Below are positions 45,180-54,396 of a stretch of 64,000 nt of DNA, piece after piece. The notes beneath the pieces were generated by a model. It saw only the letters and a list, made by a program, of their open reading frames with translations. It had not been told where the DNA came from and searched no databases. This stretch comes from an uncultured Ruminococcus sp. (GTDB lineage: Bacteria; Bacillota; Clostridia; Oscillospirales; Acutalibacteraceae): assembly GCA_934476515.1 (NCBI GenBank), contig CAKSNZ010000004.1, forward strand, positions 59,997 through 123,996. The letters are read 5' to 3'. Each line of letters starts with the position of its first letter. Positions within the stretch are counted from its first letter, which is position 1. The position numbers were made by a program, and so were the translations under genes.

Positions 45180-47447
45180 ATGAAATTTTTTACATTACCT
45201 ACAATTATAATTTTGTGTGCATTGTTGTGCGTAGTGTTGCTAATTATAATCTTGTATAACCTTAAGAAACACAATTTAGGAGATGAAAATATGAGTGAAA
45301 ATGAAGTAGCAAAAAAGGACAATGCACTTGAAAAATTTTTCAACAAAAAATTTTCCGGCAAGAAGAAATGCTACATTAACAGAGAACTTTCTTGGCTAAA
45401 ATTCAACAAAAGAGTTTTGGAAGAAGCTGACGATAAAGAAAACCCATTATGTGAAAGACTGACTTTTCTATCAATCTTCCAGACAAACCTGGATGAATTC
45501 TTTATGGTTAGAATGGGTTCTCTCCACGATATGACCCTTTTAAAGAAAGAAATCAAAGAAAACAAAACCAAAATGACACCATCAGAACAGTTCTCTGCTT
45601 GTTTAAGCGACATTCGAGATATGCTACCTGTAAAGGAAAAAATCTACTATTCTCTAATGCAAGAATGTTCAGAACAAGGTGTATCTTTACTTCACTTTGA
45701 ACAGTTAACTGCTAATGAAAAGAAATACTTTAAACAGTATTTTACAATGGAGGTTGAACCACTACTTTCAACTATTGTTGTTGGCAGAAAACAACCATTC
45801 CCATTCTGTAACAACAAGGAACTTTATGTTGTGGCAGAACTGAGAAAGAAAAGTGACAAGGCTAAGATTGGTATTATTCCTTGTAGCTTTAACCTAATGG
45901 AAAGACTTATTAAAGTACCTAACAGAGATGGTGCTTATATTTTAGGTGAAGAACTAATCCTTAACTTTGCATCAAAAGTATTTAAGAAATATGAAGTTCG
46001 CTCAAAGTCAATTATTCGTGTTACCAGAAATGCCGATATTGATGCTGACAGTATTGATGATGAAGAACTTGACTATCGTGAACATATGGCTGAAGTTATC
46101 AGACAAAGAAGAAAGCTATGTCCTATCAGACTGGAATCAACTAATACTCTAAGTGCTATTATGACAAAGTGGCTTTGTCAGCAACTTGATTTACCAACTG
46201 AACAAATCTTTGTTTCTTCTGTACCTTCTGATTTATCATTTGTATTTAAGATTCAGGATATGTTACGGAACAAAACTGAACTATTCTACAAAAAGAGAGT
46301 ACCACAAACACCACTTGACTTTATCGGTGTTAAGAGAGTTGCCAAGGAAATTGAAAAGAAAGATTGCCTAATCTCTCTACCATATGAAAGCATCAATCCT
46401 TTCCTAAATTTACTAAGACAGTCAGCAGTTGACCCACAAGTTGTATCAATCAAAATGACTTTGTACAGACTTGCAAAGAACAGTAAAGTTGTAGAGGCTT
46501 TAGTTGAGGCTGCTGAAAACGGTAAACAAGTTGATGTACTTGTTGAATTAAAGGCTAGATTTGATGAAGAAAACAACATTGGTTGGTCAAGACGATTAGA
46601 GGATGCCGGCTGTCATGTTATCTATGGTATTGACAACTTAAAGGTACACTCAAAGCTATGCTTAATTACAAGAAAAAGCAAAAAAGGCATTGAGTACATT
46701 ACTCAAATCGGTACAGGTAACTACAACGAAAAAACTGCAAGACTATATACCGATTTACAGATTATCACATCTAACAGTGAAATCGGTATGGAAGCAAATC
46801 AAGTGTTCTCAGCACTATCATTCGGTGAAGTTGTAGAGGAAACTAACCATCTAATGGTTGCACCAAAATGTTTACAGAACAAGGTTCTTGCACTGATTGA
46901 TGACGAAATTGAAAAGGCAAGAACAGGTAGAGAAGCATACATTGGCTTAAAGCTAAATTCGCTTACAGATAAGAAGATTATTGATAAGCTGATTGAAGCA
47001 TCAAATGCCGATGTAAAAATTGATATGGTTATTCGTGGTATCTGTTGTTTACAATCCGGTATTCCGGGTTATACTGATAATATAAGAATTATCAGCATTG
47101 TTGGTAGATTTTTGGAACACTCAAGAATTTACATTTTCGGTAAAGGTGAAGAAGAAAAAATGTATATTTCCTCTGCTGACTTTATGACAAGAAATACTCT
47201 AAGAAGAGTTGAAGTAGCTGCTCCTATTTATGATGAAAAGATTAAGCACAGACTAAACCACTTCTTCAACACAATGCTTATAGATAACTGTAAAGCTAGA
47301 GTTCAGTGTGCTAACGGTGAATACGAAAAGGTAGTGAATGAGTTCCCTAAGACAAATTCACAGGAACTATTCTATGAAGAAGCATACAACAATGTTGAAT
47401 CAATTAAGGAAGAAAAAGAAAACAGAAATCAGGAGGTATCCTTATGA
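45180..47447 (+). CDS. ppk1: Polyphosphate kinase 1, with N-terminal membrane segment
   Basis: Makes polyphosphate reversibly from ATP. The 755 residues include CYINRELSWLKFNKRVLEEA, TNLDEFFMVRMGSL, the active-site KVHSKLCLI histidine (about residue 479) and the second histidine in FLEHSRIYIFG, plus TQIGTGNYNEKTARLYTDL. From ATG 45180 it has an extra hydrophobic helix (about residues 5-27), unusual for PPK1. A second in-frame ATG at 45291 has its own AGGAGA site, giving a soluble 718-residue form of normal start. The stop overlaps pfkA (ATGA). Confidence 0.95.
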   Translation: MKFFTLPTIIILCALLCVVLLIIILYNLKKHNLGDENMSENEVAKKDNALEKFFNKKFSGKKKCYINRELSWLKFNKRVLEEADDKENPLCERLTFLSIFQTNLDEFFMVRMGSLHDMTLLKKEIKENKTKMTPSEQFSACLSDIRDMLPVKEKIYYSLMQECSEQGVSLLHFEQLTANEKKYFKQYFTMEVEPLLSTIVVGRKQPFPFCNNKELYVVAELRKKSDKAKIGIIPCSFNLMERLIKVPNRDGAYILGEELILNFASKVFKKYEVRSKSIIRVTRNADIDADSIDDEELDYREHMAEVIRQRRKLCPIRLESTNTLSAIMTKWLCQQLDLPTEQIFVSSVPSDLSFVFKIQDMLRNKTELFYKKRVPQTPLDFIGVKRVAKEIEKKDCLISLPYESINPFLNLLRQSAVDPQVVSIKMTLYRLAKNSKVVEALVEAAENGKQVDVLVELKARFDEENNIGWSRRLEDAGCHVIYGIDNLKVHSKLCLITRKSKKGIEYITQIGTGNYNEKTARLYTDLQIITSNSEIGMEANQVFSALSFGEVVEETNHLMVAPKCLQNKVLALIDDEIEKARTGREAYIGLKLNSLTDKKIIDKLIEASNADVKIDMVIRGICCLQSGIPGYTDNIRIISIVGRFLEHSRIYIFGKGEEEKMYISSADFMTRNTLRRVEVAAPIYDEKIKHRLNHFFNTMLIDNCKARVQCANGEYEKVVNEFPKTNSQELFYEEAYNNVESIKEEKENRNQEVSL
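45279..45293 (+). promoter_or_regulatory. Alternative internal start of ppk1
   Basis: TTAGGAGATGAAAATATG: a strong ribosome site 8 bases before the ATG at 45291. It closely resembles the site before the first start at 45180 (TTTTAGGAGATAGATTATG). Confidence 0.5.
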
Positions 47448-48502
47448 GAGTTGGCTTATTAACTAGTGGTGGAGATTGTCAAGCACTTAACCCAACAATG
47501 AGAGGTGTTGTACTTACATTAAAGAACCTTGCCAAAAAGGTAGAAATCATTGGTTTTGCTAACGGTTATAAAGGACTTATCTATAACCACTACAGCATTG
47601 TGTCACCATCAGCTTTTGTAAATATTCTTAACCAAGGTGGTACAATCTTAGGCACATCAAGAGAACCTTTTAAACACATTACAGAACCTGATGAAAACGG
47701 TGTTGATAAAGTCAAAGCTATGGTAGAAAACTACAAAAAACTTGACTTAGACTGTCTTGTTGTGCTGGGTGGTAACGGTTCAATCAAAACTGCAAACTTA
47801 CTTTCAGAAAAAGGTCTAAATGTTATTGCTTTACCTAAGACTATTGATAATGACATTTACGGTACAGACATTACCTTTGGTTTTGACAGTGCAATTAGTG
47901 TTGGCACTAATGTTATTGACAACATTAGAACAACTGCACAAAGCCACAAGAGAACCTTCATTGTTGAGCTTATGGGACACAAAGTCGGTTGGTTAGGTTT
48001 GTACTCAGCTATTGCCGGTGGTGCTGACATTGTGTTAATTCCGGAAAAGCCATTTTCAATTAAAAAAATTGCCGATGTAATCAATAATAACAAGAAAGGT
48101 TACACAATCATTGTTGCATCTGAGGGTGCAATGACTAAGGAAATGACTAAAATGCCTAAGAAAGACAGAAAGAAACTTCTCAGCAAAAACAACAATTCTA
48201 TTGCAACCTATATTGCATCAGAACTTGAAAAGCTAGGCATTGTGGAAGTTAGAACCACTATTGCAGGACACACTCAGCGTGGTGGTGAACCAACACCTTA
48301 TGACAGAATTTTATCCACAAGACTTGGTGCAAAAGGTGCTGAACTAATAATTAACAAAAATTACGGCAACCTTGTTGTATTTAAAGATAATGAAATAAGC
48401 TACATTCCACTAAGTGAAACTGCCGGTAAGCTAAAAGCTATTGAGGATAATTCACCTATTATTAAGGAATGTGAAAACCTGGGAATTTCTTTTTGCGACT
48501 AA
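47444..48502 (+). CDS. pfkA: 6-phosphofructokinase family protein
   Basis: Phosphorylates fructose 6-phosphate; the 352 residues place it in the PFKA superfamily. LLTSGGDCQALNPTMRG forms the phosphoryl-donor loop, PKTIDNDIYGTDITFGFDSA the substrate site, and MGHKVGWLGLYSAIAGGAD a conserved contact. The donor motif is GGNGS, with Asn where classic ATP enzymes have Asp (GGDGS), and PKTIDND replaces PGTIDND. Both are typical of a clade whose donor (ATP or PPi) varies. The gene is coupled to ppk1 by a 4-base overlap. Confidence 0.93.
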   Translation: MRVGLLTSGGDCQALNPTMRGVVLTLKNLAKKVEIIGFANGYKGLIYNHYSIVSPSAFVNILNQGGTILGTSREPFKHITEPDENGVDKVKAMVENYKKLDLDCLVVLGGNGSIKTANLLSEKGLNVIALPKTIDNDIYGTDITFGFDSAISVGTNVIDNIRTTAQSHKRTFIVELMGHKVGWLGLYSAIAGGADIVLIPEKPFSIKKIADVINNNKKGYTIIVASEGAMTKEMTKMPKKDRKKLLSKNNNSIATYIASELEKLGIVEVRTTIAGHTQRGGEPTPYDRILSTRLGAKGAELIINKNYGNLVVFKDNEISYIPLSETAGKLKAIEDNSPIIKECENLGISFCD

Positions 48503-48513
48503 TTTCCTTTACA

Positions 48514-48545
48514 CAACGCAACTCACCGTTATGGTGGGTTGTTGC
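48514..48545 (+). terminator. Hairpin after pfkA
   Basis: CAACGCAACTCACC pairs, with G-T pairs and a mismatch, with GGTGGGTTGTTG. The following sequence has only a weak T-run, so termination is uncertain. Confidence 0.45.
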
Positions 48546-48587
48546 TATTTATAGGGTTTTCGGATACAATATTATTGAGGTGATAAT

Positions 48588-49388
48588 ATGGAGCACATTA
48601 CACTAAACAATCAAGTTACAATTCCTATTTTAGGACTAGGCACATATCAGTTAAAAGGTAAAAAGGGTATTGGAATTATTAAGAATGCCATTGACTTAGG
48701 CTATACCTTAATTGATACTGCTCAAATGTATCAGAACGAAACGGAAGTAGGCATTGCCATAAAAGAAAGTAATATTAATAGAGAAAATCTATTTATCACC
48801 ACAAAAATATGTACACCAAACACCACATACGAAAAAGCAGAAAAAGCTATTGACGTTTCACTAAAAAATTTGCAAACAGACTATATAGATTTACTGCTAA
48901 TTCACGAACCATATAATACATCAACTGAAATGTACAAAGCCTTTGAAAAAGCATATAATAGTGGAAAAGTTAGAGCAATAGGTATTTCTAATTTTAGTGA
49001 AAGTGAATATCTGAATTTAATAGATAAATGTGATGTTATACCGGCAATAAATCAAGTTGAATGCCACATTCTGTATAACAAAAAAGAACTGCAACACACT
49101 ATGAAAAAGTATGGTACAGTTCTAATGGGTTATAGTCCTTTTGCACAAGGAAAAGGCAATCTATTTGTGGATAACGACATAATTAATATAGGGAAGAAAT
49201 ATAACAAGATTTCTTCACAAGTTATGTTGCGATACCTAATTCAAAGAGGTATTCCTACAGTTCCTAAAGCATCATCAACAGAAAGACTAAAACAAAATCT
49301 TGATGTTTTTGACTTTACTTTAAATGATAATGATATGCAAATTATCAATTCCAAAAATCAAAATAAATCCTTCTTCGGATGGGATTGA
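48588..49388 (+). CDS. Aldo/keto reductase
   Basis: NAD(P)H-dependent carbonyl reductase, substrate unknown. The 266 residues form a (beta/alpha)8 barrel with the catalytic tetrad visible as Asp and Tyr in LIDTAQMYQNE, Lys in FITTKI and His in LLIHEPY. QVECHILYNKKEL and VPKASSTERLKQNLDVFDF provide the cofactor-binding end. It is slightly shorter than 2,5-diketogluconate reductase-type relatives. AGGTG precedes the ATG. Repeat copy B starts ~50 bases after the stop. Confidence 0.93.
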   Translation: MEHITLNNQVTIPILGLGTYQLKGKKGIGIIKNAIDLGYTLIDTAQMYQNETEVGIAIKESNINRENLFITTKICTPNTTYEKAEKAIDVSLKNLQTDYIDLLLIHEPYNTSTEMYKAFEKAYNSGKVRAIGISNFSESEYLNLIDKCDVIPAINQVECHILYNKKELQHTMKKYGTVLMGYSPFAQGKGNLFVDNDIINIGKKYNKISSQVMLRYLIQRGIPTVPKASSTERLKQNLDVFDFTLNDNDMQIINSKNQNKSFFGWD

Positions 49389-49441
49389 TTTTTCAATCAG
49401 CCTGTAGGTTCATGTGAAAATGATAAATTTGGGTTTTTTAA

Positions 49442-50190
49442 TTTTGTTTGTGGGTAAAGGTGAGTTTGATAAATTAGGGTTTGTGGGGATATTATATTTT
49501 AAAAGATGTAAACTATGTCCTTGTGTAAACTGTAAACTATGTGGTTGTATAATTCAAAATACAACGATATTTTGTAGTATAAACAATAGTAATTTATATA
49601 TCGTATTGTGGCTCACAGGTGTAGGGGCGAACACTGTTCGCCCGTTAAAAAGTGTGATACCTATGGGATTATTGTCCCGTTTACAGACTAAATATTTATA
49701 ATATCTACATAGGACAAAATACCTTTATAAAGGTCGATTTGCTCGGTCCAACAGTGTTGGACCCTACAACTGTAACTCATAATTCTTATTACATTTAATA
49801 GTTAAAAATAAAGGGAACTTTCATCTATGATGATATTTTAAACAAGTTTAAAATATCAATCACTCCTTCCGTCTTTGCATACGCAAAGCCACCTCCCTCA
49901 GCGAGGGAGGCAACAAGGTCTGTACAATTTTTTAATTATGTACAAACTTGTAAATTTGTACATATTACGCTTGGCTCCCTCAGACGAGGTATTCCCTTGC
50001 TAAGGGAAATGTCCCGTTAGGGACAAAGGGTTTGCCGTTTTCGCTAGAAAAGCTAGTCATTCGTGAATTGCAGAGCAATTCACCTTTTAAAGAATGACTG
50101 AAGGAGGGATAAAACTATAAATTAGATGAATTAATCGGTTATTATCTAATTTATCTACATTACATAATCAACCCCACAAACCCAAATTTA
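49442..50190. repeat. Composite repeat element, copy B (right end truncated)
   Basis: Related to copy A. The left end TTTTGTTTGTGGGTAAAGGT (49442-49461) matches copy A. Module Y lies at 49621-49767 and module X, inverted relative to copy A, at 49860-50108. Module X carries ~55 extra bases with nested small hairpins. The shared outer sequence (CATAATCAACCCCACAAAC) then ends near 50190 without the terminal repeat seen in copy A. It has no plausible gene. Confidence 0.8.
49621..49767 (+). repeat. Repeat module Y in copy B
   Basis: A 147-bp core, GTAGGGGCGAAC...GGACCCTAC, in the same absolute orientation as module Y of copy A. However, its flanks (GGCTCACAGGT left, AACTGTAACTCATAATTC right) are those of copy A exchanged and inverted. 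Confidence 0.8.
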
Positions 50191-50249
50191 ACTTTTGATA
50201 TGAGCAAATATGGACATAGAAAATTAAAAACAGAATATGAAAAACCATT

Positions 50250-50390
50250 ATGCTTGATACTCCTTATAACACAACAAGAGCCCATAAGTTCTATGAAAAA
50301 GCAGGTTTTAAGAAGGTAACAGAAGATGAATTACCGATAAAATTCAGCCATTCTTATAAGGATTGTGACTTCTTTATTTTGAATTTATAA
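50250..50390 (+). pseudogene. C-terminal remnant of a GNAT-type acetyltransferase
   Basis: An open stretch of 46 codons reading MLDTPYNTTRAHKFYEKAGF, then KKVTEDELPIKFSHS to a TAA at 50388. The 'RAHKFYEKAGF' segment is the typical end of GNAT N-acetyltransferases. A stop lies four codons upstream in the same frame and the N-terminal ~100 residues are missing. It starts ~60 bases from the truncated end of repeat copy B, so decay may be linked to that insertion. Confidence 0.7.
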
Positions 50391-50408
50391 TTTAATATAG
50401 ATATGATA

Positions 50409-50438
50409 AAGCCCCGATTAGATATACTAATCGGGGTT
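50409..50438 (-). terminator. Terminator of the Gld-like ABC operon
   Basis: CCCCGATTAG/CTAATCGGGG hairpin, 24 bases after the last gene. The minus-strand T-tract is weak. Confidence 0.7.
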
Positions 50439-50461
50439 TGCTTATACCTTAACTATTAAGT

Positions 50462-52048
50462 TTACTTATCATCCTTAGGTGATGACTTAGTAGCATTTGT
50501 AAATTGTTCTTGTAGTGAAGTGATGGCTGTCTTATAAACATAAGAAATTTGTTCACCATTTACAACACCAACATACTTAGAGTTGTTTACCTTGTATAGT
50601 TCAAGAGTATCAGCACTTCTGCCTGAGTCGGATGTATATGTAAACTTAACTGTCATTTCAGGTTTACCGGTAATCTTTTCATGAGAGAAACCTTCTCTTG
50701 TAAAGGTCGCACCATGCATATAGTCAAATGCAGTTTGGAAGTAGCCAAAGCTGATTTGCTTACCGTTATACTTAACTGTTGTGTCAGTTGTTGTTTGGTT
50801 ATCTGAAGTAGTAGAAGTCTTTGTTTCTAGGTCAAATGTATAGTTGTTTTTACCGAAAGAAACTTCTGTCTTAGATAGGCTTGTGATTTTGTTATCTACA
50901 AAGTAGTCACTTCTCATTTTGTCTAGGCTTGATGTTGTCCATCTAATTGAGTCTGTAAGAATTTTGTAAATAACATCTCCACCCTTAACCATTAGGTAGC
51001 AATACTTTTTGCTATCAGGTTTACTGGCCTGTAGTTCAACAACTGTATCCTTATATGTAGCTGTTAGTTCAGCATAAGGTGTTGCTAAACCGTATTTCTG
51101 TAGGTCAGCACTTGTTGGGTTTAGGCATACAACTGCTTTAGCTGCAACACCACGGATACCTGCTTCAATTTCACTACAAGTAGTATCGTTACCATAGTAC
51201 TTAGCAGGTTGTGTGATAATGTAGTTTGTTGTAGCAGTATCATCTGTGCTATCTTCAAATTCAATATCTTCTTTGTAGTGTGTACCACTTAGGTGTACTG
51301 TCTGAGGGGTAGCTGTATCACCCTCACTTGCTGCCTTAGTAACATTTAAATCAATAAGGTCATATACACTGTATAGGAATGAGTCAACTGAGTCTTTATC
51401 AACTAGGTAAATTGATTTACCTGTACCGAATTTTACATAGTAGCCTGTGCCATTAGGTGCTTTATCGCCAACATAGAACTTAGAATTTGTCTTGTCTGTG
51501 TAGCCAACAGTAACAGTAGCCTTTGGCTTATCAAGACCAAAGTCACTGTCTTCATCACCACTTACAGAAACAATCTTAGTAAATGACATTGCTGCTGCAT
51601 CAGAAGCAACTGCATCAGGTTTACCCTCAGCTATTGTTTTGTCTTCATAGCCTACTAAAGTATATTCAGTAGCCTGAGTTTCTGTCTTAGTTTTACCGTT
51701 TTTATCTTTAGTTTTCTTTACAGGAGTGTAACTCTTGATTTGGAAACTACCGTTATCATTTTCAACTTTGATAGTTTTAATCTTTCTTGGAATGTAATTA
51801 ATAAGTTCACCGGTACCGTTTTCTTTAACTTCACCCTTATCATCAAGAGCAGGTTCTGCCTGATGCATTTTATTCTTGTCAACAGTATCGGAAATCTTTG
51901 CTTCCTTAGTTACTTCTTGTGTATCTTTGTTATCTTCACTACCCGGTAGGTTAATTACCACTACTAATGCAACACCAATAATAACAACAACTGCTGCCAC
52001 AATAATAATCTTAAGTAGTTTTTTGTTATCTTTCTTTTTAGTAGCCAT
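50462..52048 (-). CDS. DUF4340 domain protein, ABC-operon partner
   Basis: A 528-residue membrane-anchored protein with one N-terminal helix (about 10-33, LLKIIIVAAVVVIIGVALVVVI) and a large extracytoplasmic part. The DUF4340 pattern is seen in FGLDKPKATVTVGYTDKT, FYVGDKAPNGTGYYVKF and YLVDKDSVDSFLY, followed by a similar second half (YGLATPYAELTATYKDT). DUF4340 proteins usually accompany GldG-like ABC systems; function is unknown. Its ATG overlaps the GldG-like stop (TAATG), so it is co-translated. Confidence 0.85.
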   Translation of the reverse strand: MATKKKDNKKLLKIIIVAAVVVIIGVALVVVINLPGSEDNKDTQEVTKEAKISDTVDKNKMHQAEPALDDKGEVKENGTGELINYIPRKIKTIKVENDNGSFQIKSYTPVKKTKDKNGKTKTETQATEYTLVGYEDKTIAEGKPDAVASDAAAMSFTKIVSVSGDEDSDFGLDKPKATVTVGYTDKTNSKFYVGDKAPNGTGYYVKFGTGKSIYLVDKDSVDSFLYSVYDLIDLNVTKAASEGDTATPQTVHLSGTHYKEDIEFEDSTDDTATTNYIITQPAKYYGNDTTCSEIEAGIRGVAAKAVVCLNPTSADLQKYGLATPYAELTATYKDTVVELQASKPDSKKYCYLMVKGGDVIYKILTDSIRWTTSSLDKMRSDYFVDNKITSLSKTEVSFGKNNYTFDLETKTSTTSDNQTTTDTTVKYNGKQISFGYFQTAFDYMHGATFTREGFSHEKITGKPEMTVKFTYTSDSGRSADTLELYKVNNSKYVGVVNGEQISYVYKTAITSLQEQFTNATKSSPKDDK

Positions 52049-53679
52049 TATTTCTTTCTCCTAACTGCCCAAATTACAATACCTAGGATTAATACACCGA
52101 TTGGGATAATACCTACAAATAGGATTGTTGGGAATAGGGCATCACTTGCAGCTTCCAGACCTAGAGAAGTATCACTGGCTGTAGCACTGTTAATTGTAAT
52201 AGTTTCACCGTCATTTTCTGTTAGCAAGTTAAACAGATTTGCAAAATATTTGCTGTTGTTGTACTGAGAATATTTTGTTAGCAAATCGCCACAAAGTGCA
52301 TCATAAGAACCGATTACAACAACATTCTTGTTAACACCGTCAGATACTTCGGATTGATTGATAACTGCACCGTTAAGTGCTTTGCCGGAACCCTTCTTAA
52401 TATCGTCAGTTGACTTAGCATCTGTTGGTAGTAAGTCAGCCTTTTTAGAACTCTTTAGAAGTACCTTTGCTGAACTACCCTTTGTTAAGGTAATGTTCCA
52501 TGTGTCAAACATTGCAACCTTTGTACTGCTATCAATACCATCTGTAAAGTCAGAATCATCATAATCAAATGTTGATAGTCTGTTGTCATTTGGTGAAAGT
52601 GGTGTTAGATAATCATTATCTTCTTCATAAATCCACTTATTATCAATCTTAATACCCTGTTCCTCTAGGAATGAATCCATATTTGGTGTGCCACCATCAA
52701 TTACTGCCGGTGCCGGAATATAAACGAAAGTCTTGTTACTTTTCTTTGCTGTATTTAGATAGTCATTAACTTTCTTTAGTGCCTGTTCTGAAATATCAGT
52801 TGTAGGTGCAACAAATAATAGAATATCACAATCGTTTGGTACTTTATTATTTGAATCAAGGTCAACAGTAGAAGTTGAATATGCCTGATTGTCTAGGAAT
52901 GTTTTTAGTGTTGAGAAATAAGAAGAATTAACACCGGAAGAAGTTACAAAACATGCTTTTGCTACATTTTCCTTTGTTAAACCAAGGATAGCTGTACAAA
53001 CCGCTTGTTCAACTTTACTTGACTTAATTTTTGTATAGCCTGTTGAAGAGTCATTTTCTGTTTCGAAGAAATCTGTCATTGATAGACCTTTGTATCTGTC
53101 ATTACCGGCATCAATAACACAAATTGTGCTTGAACCTGATGTTGTAAGATTTAGGTTGCTATATTTCTTAGCAAATGATGGGTTTGATGCAGTATCTTCA
53201 AATTTAAAAGTAATGTGACTGTTTAGTGCAGCAATTTCTTTGAAGAATTGAAGTGCTTGTGAGAAATATGCAACACCAAAGTTAGAGTCATATGAAGTGA
53301 AAGTATCTTCATCGGATAGAAGATAAATATCAATATCCTTGTTTACATTCTTACAAAGTTTCTTAGTATCATCCTGTAGTTGATACATATTTGAACTTGT
53401 AATATCTACTGAAAGAGATGGGAACTTATTTTCCAGTACAGATGCAATAATATTTACTGCAACTACACAGGCAAGGAAAATTGCAATAATTGCAATGCTT
53501 AACCAGCCCTTTGAGAACTTTCTTGAATGTAAAATCTTTTTGATTTTAGATTGTTTCTTTACTTCAGCATCAGAAGTTTCTTCTTTTTCAGTAGCTTCAT
53601 CTGTAGAAGTTTCATCTGCTTTAATATCTTTTTCGATTTCTGTAGCTAGGAAATCTTCTTTTTTATTTTTCTTAAACAA
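52048..53679 (-). CDS. GldG-like ABC auxiliary protein
   Basis: A 543-residue protein of the ABC_transp_aux/GldG type. A charged cytoplasmic N-terminus (about 1-50) is followed by a membrane helix (WLSIAIIAIFLACVVAVNIIA), a large extracytoplasmic domain with the DILLFVAPTTDISEQALKKVNDYL motif characteristic of the family, and a C-terminal helix (LFPTILFVGIIPIGVLILGIVIWAV). Translation starts at TTG with AGGAGG 7 bases upstream. In Bacteroidetes the relative GldG is needed for gliding and secretion; the role in Clostridia is not known. Confidence 0.85.
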   Translation of the reverse strand: MFKKNKKEDFLATEIEKDIKADETSTDEATEKEETSDAEVKKQSKIKKILHSRKFSKGWLSIAIIAIFLACVVAVNIIASVLENKFPSLSVDITSSNMYQLQDDTKKLCKNVNKDIDIYLLSDEDTFTSYDSNFGVAYFSQALQFFKEIAALNSHITFKFEDTASNPSFAKKYSNLNLTTSGSSTICVIDAGNDRYKGLSMTDFFETENDSSTGYTKIKSSKVEQAVCTAILGLTKENVAKACFVTSSGVNSSYFSTLKTFLDNQAYSTSTVDLDSNNKVPNDCDILLFVAPTTDISEQALKKVNDYLNTAKKSNKTFVYIPAPAVIDGGTPNMDSFLEEQGIKIDNKWIYEEDNDYLTPLSPNDNRLSTFDYDDSDFTDGIDSSTKVAMFDTWNITLTKGSSAKVLLKSSKKADLLPTDAKSTDDIKKGSGKALNGAVINQSEVSDGVNKNVVVIGSYDALCGDLLTKYSQYNNSKYFANLFNLLTENDGETITINSATASDTSLGLEAASDALFPTILFVGIIPIGVLILGIVIWAVRRKK

Positions 53680-53691
53680 TGTAATACCTCC

Positions 53692-54396
53692 TTAGCTCCA
53701 GCGTCTTTTTTCTAGGACTCTAAGTGTTAAGAAATTGAATAGTGCAATAATTGATAGGAAGAATACAGTATCTGCAACACTTAAAATACCCTTAGTAAAG
53801 TTTGAGTAATGGTCAACAAATGAGATGCTAGAAATAGCAGTTGAAATCCAAGATACAGAAATTAGCTGAGAAATGCTGTCTATAAAGAAGATTACAAGAC
53901 CAAAACACATACTAACAATAGCAGAAATAATCATACTTTCTGTTAATGAAGAAATGAAAATATCAATAGAAATCATTGCAGCACCAAGAATAATTGTGCC
54001 AAGTAAATTACCTAAAAATACTGACCAGTCAGGTGCACTGTAGAAAGTAAGTGTTAGTGCAAATAAAACATAAATGCCAACACAACATAAAAACATAACC
54101 AATGAGCCTAAGAACTTACCGGCAACAATCTCTCCAAGTCCTAACGGAGAGGTTAAAAGTGCTTGATCGGTTTTCTGTTTCTTTTCTTCTGAAAAAGTTT
54201 TCATTGTAATAATTGGAATTACAAGAACTGTAATCATAAACATATTTGAAAATAGATTTGCCATATCTTTGCTGTTTCCTACTATGCAATAGAAGTAGAA
54301 AAACAACCCTGCAAAGAAATAATAAACTGCCATTACAACATATCCTATTGCAGAGGTAAAATATGAACTTAATTCTTTCTTTAAAATAGCTGTCAT
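53692..54396 (-). CDS. ABC-2 type permease (GldF-like)
   Basis: A 234-residue membrane permease with six predicted helices. It starts MTAILKKELSSYFTSAIGYVVM, typical of GldF/ABC-2 proteins, and contains FSEEKKQKTDQALLTSPLGLGEIVAGKFLG, the cytoplasmic coupling segment conserved in this family. It overlaps the ATPase stop by one base (TAATG) and lies 12 bases before the GldG-like gene, forming a single transport complex. Confidence 0.9.
   Translation of the reverse strand: MTAILKKELSSYFTSAIGYVVMAVYYFFAGLFFYFYCIVGNSKDMANLFSNMFMITVLVIPIITMKTFSEEKKQKTDQALLTSPLGLGEIVAGKFLGSLVMFLCCVGIYVLFALTLTFYSAPDWSVFLGNLLGTIILGAAMISIDIFISSLTESMIISAIVSMCFGLVIFFIDSISQLISVSWISTAISSISFVDHYSNFTKGILSVADTVFFLSIIALFNFLTLRVLEKRRWS

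Noticed and set aside
47444..48502. Inactivating Asp to Asn change in the PFK donor motif (GGNGS)
   Set aside because: The rest of the active site is intact and this variant is typical of a phosphofructokinase clade, so it is not evidence of a pseudogene.
49414..49701. 95-codon frame in repeat copy B
   Set aside because: It spans repeat-derived sequence including module Y; composition and lack of a ribosome site argue against a gene.
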